A stretch of DNA of 64,000 nucleotides from Sodalis glossinidius str. 'morsitans' (GCF_000010085.1 NC_007712.1:3038001-3102000), one strand, 5' to 3'; shown: positions 44,546 to 54,629, counted from the first letter of the stretch. Numbers and translations: made by a program. The notes: generated by a model from the letters alone, not told the origin.

Positions 44546-44732
44546 GGTTTGTCTCTCTCCATCGCGCTATCCGCGCTTCGTTATCCTGTGTTAACCCAAT
44601 CCAGTCGTTCATGCGTGCGATATCAGCCAAATCAATCGAGCCATCTTTCAGGGCGGTATAAGGGATAAAAGGGCAGCAATTCACAATGCGCCTGCACAAA
44701 GCCCGCACCGTACGCCGTATAGAGGTCAACAA
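44538..44732 (-). pseudogene. Remnant of a tail assembly chaperone
   Basis: The frame ending at 44538 reads YTALKDGSIDLADIARMNDW and then IGLTQDNEARIARWRETNRD just before the tape measure start. Position and composition suggest the C-terminus of the second tail chaperone. Its apparent start lies in another gene's frame, so the N-terminus is gone. This marks the right edge of a deletion that also removed the tube and sheath. Confidence 0.45.
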
Positions 44733-45030
44733 ACGTCACCCGATAATCGCGATTCTGATACGTGACAATATCAGCATCACGTCCCGTTTCTCCGCTGCTC
44801 AGGCGTTCCGTCGTCACCACCAATATGGCGCCGCTGATCACCTGGCCGGCCTGCATTCGGCGGTTTTCCAGTGAGCGATCAACCGTCACCACACCCGAAA
44901 AGCCAGAGTGTTCTTCCGCACTGGTCGTGATGCCATCTGCATCCGTCTGCTGAAACCGGCGAGTGACCACTAGATGAGTATCACAGAAGTCGGGATCAAA
45001 CAGGACGTCTGTTACATCAAGATTTGGCAT
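44632..45030 (-). CDS. Phage head-tail completion protein (unassigned)
   Basis: 132 residues ([20 protein letters not shown]). I do not recognise a named family with certainty; position between an HK97-gp10-like protein and the tail genes suggests a tail-completion or connector role. Its last residues (YPLYRPERWLD) run into the deletion junction, so the natural C-terminus may differ. It overlaps the upstream gene by 14 bp. Confidence 0.6.
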   Translation of the reverse strand: MPNLDVTDVLFDPDFCDTHLVVTRRFQQTDADGITTSAEEHSGFSGVVTVDRSLENRRMQAGQVISGAILVVTTERLSSGETGRDADIVTYQNRDYRVTFVDLYTAYGAGFVQAHCELLPFYPLYRPERWLD

Positions 45031-45565
45031 TTTTATCCCTCACGACGTAAGTGATCGACCGCCGATACTGCCCGGTGTCGATAAGTGGTCTGGCGTTTGC
45101 ATTATCAGGTGCGTTACCCGCAGCACGGCTTTCAAGTTCAGCTTTGGCACCTTTCCTTCCCCTACGGGCGCGGGCGGCTACCGTACTGTCCGCCAGCGGA
45201 ATGAAGTTTGAGGCGGTAATAAAACGTCTTACCCCATCTGTTGCGGTAGCCCCGGCCTGATTAAGCAACCTCTCGGCGCCCGATATATTGCCGTCAAGCG
45301 TAAAAAGCGCGGCCTGTTTCAACAGGGGTAGCGTTTTATCCTGCACCGATTTAACGCCGGGTTGCAGATGGGGTCTGGCCGGAATATTTTGCGCGGGAGA
45401 GCCATGTTCATTGATATAGCCAATGCCGGCATTGCCGAAGGGGACATCATCACGCGCAGAGTCAGCGGCGGGAATGCCCACCAACACATCTCGGTTACCG
45501 AGCGTTTTAAGCGCCTCCAGAAGGGATTGCGCCTTATCTACCTTCAACCTAACACCGCTTTTCAT
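45017..45565 (-). CDS. HK97-gp10-like tail completion protein
   Basis: 182 residues from ATG 45565, which overlaps the preceding stop (ATGA); a longer reading to 45595 is less likely. It contains [35 protein letters not shown] and [16 protein letters not shown], a pattern typical of gp10-like/minor tail proteins joining neck and tail. Intact. Confidence 0.7.
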   Translation of the reverse strand: MKSGVRLKVDKAQSLLEALKTLGNRDVLVGIPAADSARDDVPFGNAGIGYINEHGSPAQNIPARPHLQPGVKSVQDKTLPLLKQAALFTLDGNISGAERLLNQAGATATDGVRRFITASNFIPLADSTVAARARRGRKGAKAELESRAAGNAPDNANARPLIDTGQYRRSITYVVRDKNAKS

Positions 45566-45963
45566 AGCTGCCGCCCTCCGGCACCCAACAGGCACAGATA
45601 CTGGTAGAACTCCGCGCCATAGCGTGTGTTATTCCAAAATCCCGCGCTGGGGTTAAGTGTGGCACTGCTGTCATAGCTCACACTGACCTTATCGACGGAT
45701 TTTGACGACACAATGCCACTATTCGCTCCCCCTGCCCCACCGATTACCGCCGAACGGTTATCTGCGGCGAACAGGGTAAGATAGTGCGCTACAAACAGCT
45801 CCACCAGATACACAAACAGTTTGCCCAGCCGTTTCTCATCCAGCAACATATCCGCCAGATCCAGGCGGAACCGGATTTGTGGATCGGGGTAGCGCAGGGG
45901 ATCAGCGAAGACGGGAAAGTCGGCTCTAAACGTTTCAATCGTTGGCATGGATGGATTAGCCAT
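45562..45963 (-). CDS. DUF4054 head-tail connector protein
   Basis: 133 residues. [23 protein letters not shown] and the end [17 protein letters not shown] fit DUF4054, found directly after DUF2184 capsid genes. Probably a neck adaptor. Coupled to the downstream gene. Confidence 0.78.
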   Translation of the reverse strand: MANPSMPTIETFRADFPVFADPLRYPDPQIRFRLDLADMLLDEKRLGKLFVYLVELFVAHYLTLFAADNRSAVIGGAGGANSGIVSSKSVDKVSVSYDSSATLNPSAGFWNNTRYGAEFYQYLCLLGAGGRQL

Positions 45964-45981
45964 TATCCCGCCGCCTCCTCA

Positions 45982-46935
45982 TCAAATGCCGTCTACATAA
46001 TGCATGGTATCGCTGTAGCGCAGCTCCACCGCCCCCACCTTGCTGTAGTAGGTGACAATCTGGCGTAAGTCCCGGTATTCCATCGGCGTGCGCTGTAGCG
46101 GCACCAACGGGAACTGCACGTACTTGCGATCCTGGCTGTAGAGCACGGCGCGATTGGCAGTGAATTCGTCACCCTTCTCAAGCCATTTCACCGGCTGAAT
46201 ATCCAGTGGCTTGCCATTCTGTTTGAACGCAATAGTGTTCTCGTTCAGGTAATCCAGCAACGACCGGTTACCTGCCGAGGAAACTATGGTGCTGACCAGC
46301 AGGGCGTACTCATCGGGAGACACCAGCATCTTATCCGGTACCACCGCCCGTCCGGTCTGTTTCCATGCGGTTGTCAAGCCGGCATCGATAGCCGCGCGAA
46401 TTTCATCGGCAGTACTCTGTTTCCATGGTTTGCCCGCTTTGGACCTTTTCACGCTCGCTTGATTGAGCAGCCCCTGCACACTGAGAAGCTTGCTGCCAAC
46501 ATAGACCTGGCGGTCAACATTAAGCTGATAGACCTGATTCATCGCATCCAGCTTTTGTGAATCGACGGGTCGGCCTAGCTGCATAGCCGACGCCAGTTCA
46601 AATACCGTCCAGCTTAATTGACGTGACCAGGGAGTCAGAGGCAGTGTGGTTTTATTAATATCGAGGTCAATACCGGCAATGACATTGGTACTGTGGCTGA
46701 TCCACGATTCGCCATCCGCACCAACAGAGCTGGGCGCGGCAAAGCTGCTGTTGGTGAAACTCGCCATTTCATCCGCAATGGAGACATCCTCACGCAGATT
46801 AACGTCGCGGCTCCAGGTATAGGCCAGCAGCGGCAGGTTAAGGGTTTGATCCAGCCGTTCAAGCTGGCCCAGTAAAAAAGCGCCCGCACTGTCGGCGGTC
46901 TTATGATCAAAAGTCTTTTGGTCAAACGTATACAT
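45982..46935 (-). CDS. Major capsid protein, DUF2184 family
   Basis: 317 residues. Matches the DUF2184 group of HK97-fold coat proteins: NLPLLAYTWSRDVNLREDVS, TPWSRQLSWTVFELASAMQ and LQRTPMEYRDLRQIVTYYSK near the C-terminus. Neighbours (structural cement upstream, DUF4054 downstream) agree. Intact. Confidence 0.85.
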   Translation of the reverse strand: MYTFDQKTFDHKTADSAGAFLLGQLERLDQTLNLPLLAYTWSRDVNLREDVSIADEMASFTNSSFAAPSSVGADGESWISHSTNVIAGIDLDINKTTLPLTPWSRQLSWTVFELASAMQLGRPVDSQKLDAMNQVYQLNVDRQVYVGSKLLSVQGLLNQASVKRSKAGKPWKQSTADEIRAAIDAGLTTAWKQTGRAVVPDKMLVSPDEYALLVSTIVSSAGNRSLLDYLNENTIAFKQNGKPLDIQPVKWLEKGDEFTANRAVLYSQDRKYVQFPLVPLQRTPMEYRDLRQIVTYYSKVGAVELRYSDTMHYVDGI

Positions 46936-46949
46936 GACGTGTGCGTTCC

Positions 46950-47447
46950 TTAAATGTTGAAGGCCACTTCTGCGATGCCATTAGCATCTGCAGCACCGAT
47001 AAACCGGGCGTTGGTGAGCGCTACCGTGTTGCCTTCGGTCTTGTCGGCCTCGGCTTCAAAGCCGCCGATCGGTTTCTCTTTGGTGCCACCCTTGACGCGG
47101 ACAAAAACGGGGACGTTATCCGTGACCGTGCCCGCATTGACCTTGACGGCGATATAGCCGCGGGTCAGCGCATCCCCGGTATGGTTGTACGGTGTGGTTA
47201 GCTGTCGTGCCAAATCGCTGTCCGACATAAACGGATAAGAGCGCACACGAATACCGAAAAAAACGGTGACCGCATCCCCTTCCGAGATAGGCACAAATTT
47301 ACCGGCTACCTTTTTTCCCATCAGGCCGTCACCGGCGAAGGGTTTGTCGGTGCTCATCACTACCGGCTCGACAGTGGAATGGGAAGGCCGCGTTAATGCG
47401 CCGGCGTACCCGAAATCGGGCGTAAAGAGAATCGATGAACCGGTCAT
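46950..47447 (-). CDS. Phage structural cement / decoration protein
   Basis: 165 residues between the scaffold/protease gene and the capsid gene. Sequence such as GDAVTVFFGIRVRSYPFM and KVNAGTVTDNVPVFVRVKGG is beta-rich, as in gp13-type cement proteins of DUF2184 phages. It overlaps the upstream stop by four bases. Role from context. Confidence 0.7.
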   Translation of the reverse strand: MTGSSILFTPDFGYAGALTRPSHSTVEPVVMSTDKPFAGDGLMGKKVAGKFVPISEGDAVTVFFGIRVRSYPFMSDSDLARQLTTPYNHTGDALTRGYIAVKVNAGTVTDNVPVFVRVKGGTKEKPIGGFEAEADKTEGNTVALTNARFIGAADANGIAEVAFNI

Positions 47448-48685
47448 GCCGTGGCTCCTTTGTTTTTCCAGAAATCTGCTTTGGTTTTATTCAGTTCGGC
47501 GATGGTGTTGCTACACCCGGCTAGATTGAAGGCGGGCATCTGCTGTTTGGCGTTATTGCGCCAGCGGGCAATTTCACTGGCGCCGTTAAAAACGCTGTCG
47601 ACGGTGGCGAAGGGCATCGTCATAAAATCGGCATCAGCGTCAGTCAGTGAGGCAAGTAACGCCTTGCCATCGGTGGTCTTGCAGGCGGTACTTAATACCT
47701 GCCGCTTGAGTGTTCCCGGCTTGGCCCCCTCAGGCAGAGAGAAGCCGGGCAGAATCAGTTCAGCACGGGCGACCACATACTGTTGATAAGCCGCGTCGCC
47801 GGTCAATCGGCGCGTGTCCTTTTCTTCCTCTTCTTCTGTGGTTTCATCAACCGTCGTTGATGACGGCGTCAGTTTCTCGAGAATGGATTGCAGCGCCGTT
47901 TCCAGTGCGGCGAGCCGTTCGGCTATGCCGGTCTCGTTTTCATCGGCGGTAGGCGTGTCTGACTCAGTTTTTTCTGCCGCCTCCACCTTTAAAATCACGG
48001 TAGGCGTTTCAACAGCGTCATCGCCGGTGAGATTGTCCGGTGCATTTTTAAGCAAGGCTTCCGCCTCCACCGAATCCCCCGTTTTAATGGCGCGCCTTAA
48101 GCTGGTAAACCAGCCTGTATTTTTGGTTGTCATAGATTGACTGTCTCCAATTGAACAACGTTTCCCAGCCCGTCCTTCAGGGACAAGCGCGATATGGTTA
48201 CCCACAATATTGATTTGCTCGGCTTTACCGACACCCGTCTGGATATAGTCGGCGTCGTAGCCGCATGAAATCTCACGCAGCCCAGCGTCAATAGCACGAA
48301 TGGCGGCGTCGTTTTTAATCACCAGATCGGCGAGCAGTAGATCCGCCTGTTCACCGGTGCCCCGGCGGATATTCTGCGCATGCCCCTGCGCCAGGCTTTG
48401 CCAGTTGTCTGGCGCAATGAACAGGATGTCACCGCGAGCATCCCGAGGATGGTTAATCACCACGGCGATACCTTCAAACGATGCCATCGACGCGGGGTTA
48501 AAAACCGCATCAGGCGTTCGGATGACGTCAATATCACCGTCGCTGTCCGGTTCAATATGAGGAATGTGGATCGCTGGATAAATCTGGCTCCCGGTGCGGG
48601 CGACGGGGACGGCTTCGCACAATAGCGAGCCATCAGCCATGAGGTAACGGGTTTCCCCCAGCCGCGTCTTAAAGAAATATTTCAT
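47444..48685 (-). CDS. DUF2213 prohead protease/scaffold protein
   Basis: 413 residues from ATG 48685 (MKYFFKTRLGETRYLMADG), two bases after the upstream stop. The N-terminal half (GIAVVINHPRDARGDI, LREISCGYDADY, VGNHIALVPEGRAG) is the DUF2213 protease-like domain. A Glu-rich coiled part in the middle (TTEEEEEKDTRR) could be the scaffold. Intact. Confidence 0.78.
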   Translation of the reverse strand: MKYFFKTRLGETRYLMADGSLLCEAVPVARTGSQIYPAIHIPHIEPDSDGDIDVIRTPDAVFNPASMASFEGIAVVINHPRDARGDILFIAPDNWQSLAQGHAQNIRRGTGEQADLLLADLVIKNDAAIRAIDAGLREISCGYDADYIQTGVGKAEQINIVGNHIALVPEGRAGKRCSIGDSQSMTTKNTGWFTSLRRAIKTGDSVEAEALLKNAPDNLTGDDAVETPTVILKVEAAEKTESDTPTADENETGIAERLAALETALQSILEKLTPSSTTVDETTEEEEEKDTRRLTGDAAYQQYVVARAELILPGFSLPEGAKPGTLKRQVLSTACKTTDGKALLASLTDADADFMTMPFATVDSVFNGASEIARWRNNAKQQMPAFNLAGCSNTIAELNKTKADFWKNKGATA

Positions 48686-48687
48686 GG

Positions 48688-49473
48688 TTAGTTTTCCGGT
48701 ATCACGACGTCGCAGTAACAGCGGCAATTGGGTAACGTGCCCGCATGACCGGTCATGCCGTCCAGCGTAGGCGGATTTTCCCAGCGCACAAACGTGCCTT
48801 CCATATGGGCATGAGAATGACGAACATCAGGATCATGGGCCGTGCGCCAGATATAGCCCTCAGAGCCGATAGCCGTGGCCCGCGCCTGTGTCAGTGCCTG
48901 GGTGGCACGAGCAATTTCCGTGCGGGAAATCAGTCTGGCGCGGGATTTGGCCACCTCTCCGGTACGCAAAAGAGCGTCCATCAATGCGGTGGGGCGCTCG
49001 CCGCGGATCATGGCTTCGATAGCCTGAGATTGGATATCCGCGATCCGGTCAGCCGCATGCAGTGGGGCAGACTTCATCCACTGGATATTTTCCTCAATAA
49101 TGCTGCGGGCCGCCTGACCAATGGCGGTGTTTTTCATTTGATGGCGCAGTTCTGCCGAAATGTCACGGGATAGCGTACGCCATTGTTTTTCCTCTTGGTG
49201 TGCGACGCCGTTCAGCATACGCGTGGCCACGGTTTCGGCCCATGGACTGATGATGTCGGCATACTGGCGGAGTCGTTGTGTCGCGTCCCGCGCGGAGATT
49301 TGTGAGCTATCGTAAGTGCCGTTGACGATATCGCCCACCGCCTGCGCCACCTTACGCAGTTGGGTCGCGTAAAGCCTTTCCTGTCGCGTCGAGGTCTGGC
49401 GCGTGGAAATCGCCGGACGCGGGCGGGTCGATGTCTTTCGCATCCTCAATGTCCTCATCACTGATGTTGGCAC
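48688..49473 (-). CDS. Mu F-like head morphogenesis protein
   Basis: 261 residues. The conserved C-terminal SPP1-gp7/Mu-F domain is present: LISRTEIARATQALTQARA, HDPDVRHSHAHMEGTFV and the zinc-like HAGTLPNCRCYC. Minor head protein thought to act in DNA ejection or portal assembly. Its start lies 122 bp inside the portal gene; a shorter start is possible. Confidence 0.85.
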   Translation of the reverse strand: MPTSVMRTLRMRKTSTRPRPAISTRQTSTRQERLYATQLRKVAQAVGDIVNGTYDSSQISARDATQRLRQYADIISPWAETVATRMLNGVAHQEEKQWRTLSRDISAELRHQMKNTAIGQAARSIIEENIQWMKSAPLHAADRIADIQSQAIEAMIRGERPTALMDALLRTGEVAKSRARLISRTEIARATQALTQARATAIGSEGYIWRTAHDPDVRHSHAHMEGTFVRWENPPTLDGMTGHAGTLPNCRCYCDVVIPEN

Positions 49474-50776
49474 CGATGCCGGTCATTTTCGCCGCATCAC
49501 GCAACTCTGCACGGGCGACGTGTAATGGCATCAAATCATTTTCTACCGCTTTACTCAGTGCCTCGATGGTATTCAGTGCCACCGTAGCCCGGTCGGTCTC
49601 CTTCATCTGCCAGAGCGGCGTAAACTCAAAGGCGAAGTCATCAGGCAAGGGCGTACCAAACTCAGAACGATGCAGGATTTCAAACAGGCGTCTGACAGGC
49701 CGACGCAGTCTACGCGCCTGCAAGGTACTGACATTGTCATAGTAGTTGGCCAGATCAGTCTCCCCGGTTGAAAATCCGGCAGGAGACTGACCAAACAGGC
49801 GCACCAGCGGGATCCCCGATGCACCAGCAATTTGCTGGGCAAACTGTGCCAGCACATCAGAAAGTCCGCTAAATGAGTAAGAATGCGTCTGGAATTCATC
49901 CTGGGTGTCCATGATGGTCATGCCCTCAATGGACTGGAACAGGCGGATCATATCGAGGTGCTTCATCAGTCCAGCCTCAAGCTCTCCGCCCATGCCAAGG
50001 ATTTCGCGCAGCTTGTCTATGCTATAGGTACGCAGGTGCGCCTTGTGGATCAGTTGAGCCACGCCCGTACTGGCACTGTCATAAGCCAACAGGCGATCAT
50101 AAATGCGCTCAATCACCGACATGCCCCAACCGTTTTCCGTGTACGCCTGTTGGTAAGGTAGGCCAATACCGTCCATGCGTATCACGCGGCTATGATGTAT
50201 TTTCCAACCGGGAATGCCCTGGGCAGTACCGACCACCTCGTAAAACCTGGGCTTGCCCAAATCAGGCCCGAGATCGGTAATTATTTCGGTACTCGTTAGG
50301 TTCAGCATCCAACGGTCAAGGGGAAGTACACCTTTGAACGCATCTCGCCCAATGGTTTCCATGCGTAACGGCTGGCTCATATCCTGTCCGTCAATCAGAA
50401 TGACACTGATTGCTCCGCCATAGAGCCGCGACCACTTGAGGGTATCGTTAAGTGCATTCCAGAGCGCCAACGCTTCCCAGCGCCCTTCCAGCCGGCCTCT
50501 TGCCTGAGGCGCGACCTGCGAGGTGATGCTGACGCCTTTTTTCGTCATATCGTCGGCAATGGTGTCCACTGCTGCGCCAATCAGCCAGGAGGAGCGATAG
50601 GCAAATTCCACCAACGTCCGGTTACGTGAGGTGAAACTGGGAAAATACGTGCCGTCACTGCTGAGATTGGGGGCTCTTATCCCCAGACGCGCCGTTAAGT
50701 TTTCGTAACCATCCACGGTGTGTTGCCTGATGGCATGATTTTTCGCCTGATGGCGGGCATGGCGTTTTCGTGACAT
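49352..50776 (-). CDS. Portal protein, DUF1073 family
   Basis: 474 residues. Characteristic are [51 protein letters not shown] and [20 protein letters not shown]. Forms the dodecameric vertex through which DNA is packaged. The ATG directly follows the original terL stop (TAAATG). The last 30 residues overlap the Mu-F-like gene. Intact. Confidence 0.87.
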   Translation of the reverse strand: MSRKRHARHQAKNHAIRQHTVDGYENLTARLGIRAPNLSSDGTYFPSFTSRNRTLVEFAYRSSWLIGAAVDTIADDMTKKGVSITSQVAPQARGRLEGRWEALALWNALNDTLKWSRLYGGAISVILIDGQDMSQPLRMETIGRDAFKGVLPLDRWMLNLTSTEIITDLGPDLGKPRFYEVVGTAQGIPGWKIHHSRVIRMDGIGLPYQQAYTENGWGMSVIERIYDRLLAYDSASTGVAQLIHKAHLRTYSIDKLREILGMGGELEAGLMKHLDMIRLFQSIEGMTIMDTQDEFQTHSYSFSGLSDVLAQFAQQIAGASGIPLVRLFGQSPAGFSTGETDLANYYDNVSTLQARRLRRPVRRLFEILHRSEFGTPLPDDFAFEFTPLWQMKETDRATVALNTIEALSKAVENDLMPLHVARAELRDAAKMTGIGANISDEDIEDAKDIDPPASGDFHAPDLDATGKALRDPTA

Positions 50777-52149
50777 TTAAGCCTTTCTCCCCAGCAATGC
50801 CCATGTATCCAAGGCGCGATCTGTCGGCGCAAAAGCCATAATGAGCGCATCCGCCATATTCGGTGAGGGAATGCCTCTTTTTTCATGTCTTTTTTACTCT
50901 CAACCTTGACGTGTCCGTTATTGTCGTAATCCACCCGAGGCCGGGATAATTCCGCCTTCAGGTATTCCAGTCTTTTGATGTTCGTCGTTGACAGGCTGAT
51001 GAGTTCATCTGTTGGGTAGAGCAATGCCGCTTTGGGATCCTGTTTTTTGGCCTCAATGCAGCGCCATGTTTTATAGAATCGCTCTCGTACCGCCCACCAC
51101 GCCTGTGCCTTAATGTTGGCGAACATATCTTTATTTGTTTTTCCCGGCATATACAGTGCATCAGGATCTTTGACCGCTTCACCGGCGTTAAACCCTTTAA
51201 CGTTGATGGCGGCTATCCGCTTCAGGTGTGCCTTGACGCCAGCGCCTACACCGATAGAGTCGTAGATAATGCAGGTGATGCCACGCTCTATCGCGTAGCG
51301 ATTAACCCGATTGGAGGAAGCAATCACATCGCCTCGATGCCATTCATCAAGGTCTAGCACGACTGAGCCCTGCACAAAGCACAAGGCGTTGCAGTCTTCA
51401 CCTTCATCAGCAACGTCGAAGCCGAGACGCTTTTCTCCCACAGCGTCAAATCCCAGCGTCATATGCGCATCGACCGCCGCAGCAATCCACAACGGCTTGA
51501 TAATCGCCAGGTCGCTGTCCGCGACCGGCTCCCCTTCCCAGATATGCAGATACAGGTCATAGTCCTTGCACTTGCATTCCTCCATTTCCAGGCGGAGTAC
51601 TTCAGGGAAATGGGGATTGTCGGTGTAATGCACCGTCAGCAGGCAGATATCATCCAGTGGATTGACAACAAAGCGTTGATAGGTGTCGTCGAGGATATTC
51701 TTCGGATTAAAGCTAACCCAGATTTCACTGCCCGGTTTGCGGATAGTGGGGATAAGAATATCCCAGCTCTCCTTGGTCACCGCTTCAGCTTCTTCTACCC
51801 ACGCAATATCAATGCCTTCCAGCGATTTAATTTTGGTAACGTTATTTTTTATACCGTAAAACATAAACAGGCTATCGGTGGCAAGATGGCGGATATACGC
51901 TTTCTGAATCTCGAACTCCTTCAGATAACCTTCGCGCTGGATAGTGTCTGCAATCAACTGGATAACAGAATCGGCCATACTGGCCTGGAACTCACGTGCG
52001 CAAAGAAAGCGATAAGTGCCTCGTCGCGCTATTTCTACCAGTAACCGTGCGATAGCCCATGATTTACCGCTTCCCCGCCCACCTTTGGCAATCTTGTAGC
52101 GATGTGGCTGAATAAATGGACGGAAAATAGCATTAAGAGTCGTCATCAT
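50777..52149 (-). pseudogene. Terminase large subunit, frameshift near C-terminus
   Basis: ATPase and nuclease of DNA packaging. Walker [17 protein letters not shown], Walker B-like [12 protein letters not shown] and nuclease acidic residues ([21 protein letters not shown]) are all present. At 50878-50883 the coding strand has six A; seven would restore [20 protein letters not shown] and end at 50777, one base before the portal start. As it stands the frame runs on to 50695 with unrelated residues. The missing part (MADALIMAF) is conserved in the nuclease domain. Confidence 0.85.
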
Positions 52150-52531
52150 GAAATAGTGAGGAGAGTGGTTTGGTCTCTACCTGAAGTGCGCCGCCGTCTT
52201 TACCGGTCAGTTCCTGCTTATCCGAGTAGCCATGTTTGGTCAGCATAAGCTTGGCAATCGTTGCGTTAAATTCGCCCTGTAATCCTTTGTTAATTAAGCG
52301 ATTTTCCTGCAGAGCCAGAATGCCCTCTAAGATGTCCTTAAATTCAGCATTCTGTTCACTGTATTCATAAACGCGCGAGCGACTTTTTCCCAGGTAACAA
52401 GCCAATCCGGCGATGCTCGGGACAACATCACCCAGCTTTTCATAGTCCCCTAACAAATACGCTTTAGCCTTTTCCAGACTTTGTGCAAGCTCACTCGGGC
52501 GACCGACTTTATTTTTTGTTTGTCGTCCCAT
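52133..52531 (-). CDS. Terminase small subunit
   Basis: 132 residues with a helix-turn-helix N-terminus ([36 protein letters not shown]) and [19 protein letters not shown], typical of terminase small subunits that recognise the packaging site. It overlaps terL by 17 bp and Rz1 by 23 bp. Intact. Confidence 0.85.
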   Translation of the reverse strand: MGRQTKNKVGRPSELAQSLEKAKAYLLGDYEKLGDVVPSIAGLACYLGKSRSRVYEYSEQNAEFKDILEGILALQENRLINKGLQGEFNATIAKLMLTKHGYSDKQELTGKDGGALQVETKPLSSLFHDDDS

Positions 52532-52844
52532 GTCTTATATCCTCTATCTGCCTCAGCGCGGCTTTATCCTGATTGCACATCTCCAATGCCAGCAGCAGCT
52601 TCTCGTTGAGTATCACGCTGTCGCCCCACGTCATGCGCTCCGGGATAACTGGCGCTGGACAATCATCGAGCAGTGTGGCCGGTATCGGCGCGTGCGGGAT
52701 GGGCAGGTATCTGGTCTGCGTGCGCCCGCAGCCGGTTAACAGCACTGGCAGGCACAGGCAGACGAGCACAGCGCTCAGGCGTAAGGGCCTCGCGTATTTG
52801 GATAATGCGCGGCTGAAAGTCCTGCACCGCGTGCTGATGTGCAT
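52509..52844 (-). CDS. Rz1-like outer-membrane spanin
   Basis: Small lipoprotein, with lipobox PVLLTGC, that disrupts the outer membrane at lysis together with Rz. The mature part is proline-containing (RYLPIPHAPIPATLL). Its gene starts inside Rz in another frame, the classic Rz/Rz1 nesting, and extends beyond it to 52509. The exact start is uncertain because the frame is open some way upstream. Confidence 0.82.
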   Translation of the reverse strand: MHISTRCRTFSRALSKYARPLRLSAVLVCLCLPVLLTGCGRTQTRYLPIPHAPIPATLLDDCPAPVIPERMTWGDSVILNEKLLLALEMCNQDKAALRQIEDIRHGTTNKK

Positions 52845-53055
52845 CCTGTGTTGCTCCGGCTATCTGGTTGAACAGCGCTACCGCCTGTTCATAGTGGGTA
52901 AACTGTGCGCGGGCGGCGTCACGCTCGGCGACCATCGATTGATTAGCCTGCTTTAGGCGGGTGGTGATGTCGAGGCTCTGAATTCTAACCACTATAGCGA
53001 GAGCTGTCATAGTGAGCAGCATTGCGGCGAGCGTGAGGAGTTTCCAGCGCATCAT
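52663..53055 (-). CDS. Rz-like inner-membrane spanin
   Basis: 130 residues. An N-terminal membrane anchor (about 4-24, LLTLAAMLLTMTALAIVV) is followed by a periplasmic coiled coil (TRLKQANQSMVAERDAARAQ) and a C-terminal PERCARLPVP segment typical of Rz. The start overlaps the Rha stop by four bases. Partner of the nested Rz1. Confidence 0.85.
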   Translation of the reverse strand: MMRWKLLTLAAMLLTMTALAIVVRIQSLDITTRLKQANQSMVAERDAARAQFTHYEQAVALFNQIAGATQDAHQHAVQDFQPRIIQIREALTPERCARLPVPASAVNRLRAHADQIPAHPARADTGHTAR

Positions 53056-53741
53056 GCTGCCAGTCGGTGCTGTTCTTCAATCAATGGCTGACGATGGTTT
53101 TTGTTGAATATTCCCATCAGCGTGGCCTTGCGTTGCTCGAAGTCCCAGCCCATGCCAATAAATACCGTATTGGCGCGTTGCAGTTCGGTAATGCAGTGGA
53201 TCTGCTCTGGCGTCAGATAGTCACGGATAGATTCTTTCTTGCCTATTTCATGGTGGACACGAAATTTTGCAGATGTCATACCAAGTGCAATGCGGTTTAT
53301 TAAATCAGCCTCGTTACTGAAATGGTGTGGCGCGATGGTTTTCCCCTGAGCTTCGCGTTCGTGTTTGATGGCATCGGTCATTGGGCGGTACTCAATCCGG
53401 GCGGTATTGCGATCCATCTTCTTGCCCGCCAATGCATTGCGCATACGGAAGAACTCGGAAACCCGCTTCTTCTTGAATACACGAACAGCATCATTGTTGC
53501 GCATGTAGGTAATTAAGAGTGTAGTTTGCTGCTCGTTGAGAAATGCAACACGAAGAGGCTTGCCACCGCCTTGGCTTCTCTCAACCATACGGATTTCAAA
53601 TACGAGTGGCCCAAACTCTTCCAGATCAGCTTTGTTACGGTCAACAAGCTTGATAATGGTGTCATGATCTTTCTCAACACCCTCAGCAATCGCCATAGTA
53701 TTCGCTACAAGATCAAATTTCTTTATTTCCACTAATTGCAT
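53052..53741 (-). CDS. Rha-family phage regulatory protein
   Basis: 229 residues from ATG 53741 (AAGGAAA site), MQLVEIKKFDLVANTMAIAEGVEKDHDTII (read in parts). FGPLVFEIRMVERSQGGGKP and LLITYMRNNDAVRVFKKKRV match the Rha (pRha) domain, a regulator known from phi80/P22-type phages. The C-terminal half (LTPEQIHCITELQRANTVF) is an additional antirepressor-like part. It sits between lysozyme and Rz, an unusual place for a regulator. Intact. Confidence 0.82.
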   Translation of the reverse strand: MQLVEIKKFDLVANTMAIAEGVEKDHDTIIKLVDRNKADLEEFGPLVFEIRMVERSQGGGKPLRVAFLNEQQTTLLITYMRNNDAVRVFKKKRVSEFFRMRNALAGKKMDRNTARIEYRPMTDAIKHEREAQGKTIAPHHFSNEADLINRIALGMTSAKFRVHHEIGKKESIRDYLTPEQIHCITELQRANTVFIGMGWDFEQRKATLMGIFNKNHRQPLIEEQHRLAA

Positions 53742-53878
53742 CACTATTTCCTTTTGGTGATAGAGCCTGCCTCGCAGACATGAGTGGCCCAAGAGGGGTT
53801 AGCGATGAAACCGCCACTCTGTCTCAGGCTCATATCCCGAAAGACTCTTGGTTGTATGCGCACGAGGATGCGCAGGCG

Positions 53879-53906
53879 AAAAAAAGCCCCGGACGATGCC
53901 GAGGCT
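53879..53906 (-). terminator. Intrinsic terminator after the lysozyme gene
   Basis: On the minus strand AGCCTCGG-CATCGT-CCGGGGCT is followed by seven T. The stem begins at the lysozyme stop. Late transcription must pass it to reach Rha, Rz and packaging genes. Confidence 0.75.
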
Positions 53907-54402
53907 CATGGGTTTGGATTAAAGAATGACAGAGACTTCAGACACAGCTCGCGCTCTACCGCTCTCCGACTGACCAGCCCCCTGGAGACTTTGCCGTCAA
54001 CATACTTCCAGCGCCGTATCTCGTTACAGGCACCGACTCTGTCTCCGGCGTTCAGCATCTTCAGCAACGTCGAGCACTCAAACGCACCGCTTCCCACGTT
54101 GTAGACGAACGAGGCGAGCGCGGCTTTTTGGCTCTCAGTCAGTGGTGCGGTGACATTAGCGTCAACGACGGCCATTGCCGCTTTCAGGTCACTCTCCAGC
54201 AGGGCCTGGCATTCCGTAGCGGTGTAGCGCTTGCCGGGAACGATATCGCTACCGGTATGCCCATAGCAGACCGATAACACGCCACCGGAATCCCGGTACG
54301 GGGTGTAGCGTACGCCTTCGTGCCATTGGATAAGTCCGTGGCCATGGCAATAGCGCCGCCTACTGTGGCTTTTATCAATCGGTTGCGTATTTCAGGATTC
54401 AT
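53906..54402 (-). pseudogene. Phage lysozyme (R21-type endolysin), deletion and frameshift
   Basis: The start MNPEIRNRLIKATVGGAIAMA, overlapping the holin stop (ATGA), is the N-terminus of a SAR-type endolysin. Near 54336 the reading must jump to LIQWHEGVRYTPYRDSGGV, which holds the catalytic Glu, and then LSVCYGHTGSDIVPGKRYT and YNVGSGAFECSTLL to the end. Compared with R21-like enzymes about ten codons are missing at the junction, removing part of the SAR segment. The enzyme should be inactive. Confidence 0.8.
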
Positions 54403-54578
54403 CGCTCGCGCTTCGTCCTAAAACGGTATTCCTTGTGCCGATAAATCCAGTTCAGCAAAAAGGTCGCCAGCGTACAGGCGATACCGGTAATCAATGCCCA
54501 TTCACTGAGCGAGAACGCACCCAGCAGGCACGTGACAAGGGCCCAACTGTAGGCAGAGCCGGTAGTAAATTTTTCCAT
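54399..54578 (-). CDS. Phage holin, class II (S21-like)
   Basis: 59 residues from ATG 54578 (MEKFTTGSAYSWALVTCLL). Two membrane segments (about 9-27 and 30-50) and a basic tail (RHKEYRFRTKRER) fit S21-type holins that pair with SAR endolysins. It overlaps lysozyme by four bases. Confidence 0.78.
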   Translation of the reverse strand: MEKFTTGSAYSWALVTCLLGAFSLSEWALITGIACTLATFLLNWIYRHKEYRFRTKRER

Positions 54579-54629
54579 GGGTATTCTTGGAGTTATTACG
54601 CTACCTCGTCCGGGGTGGCTATCAGTCAG

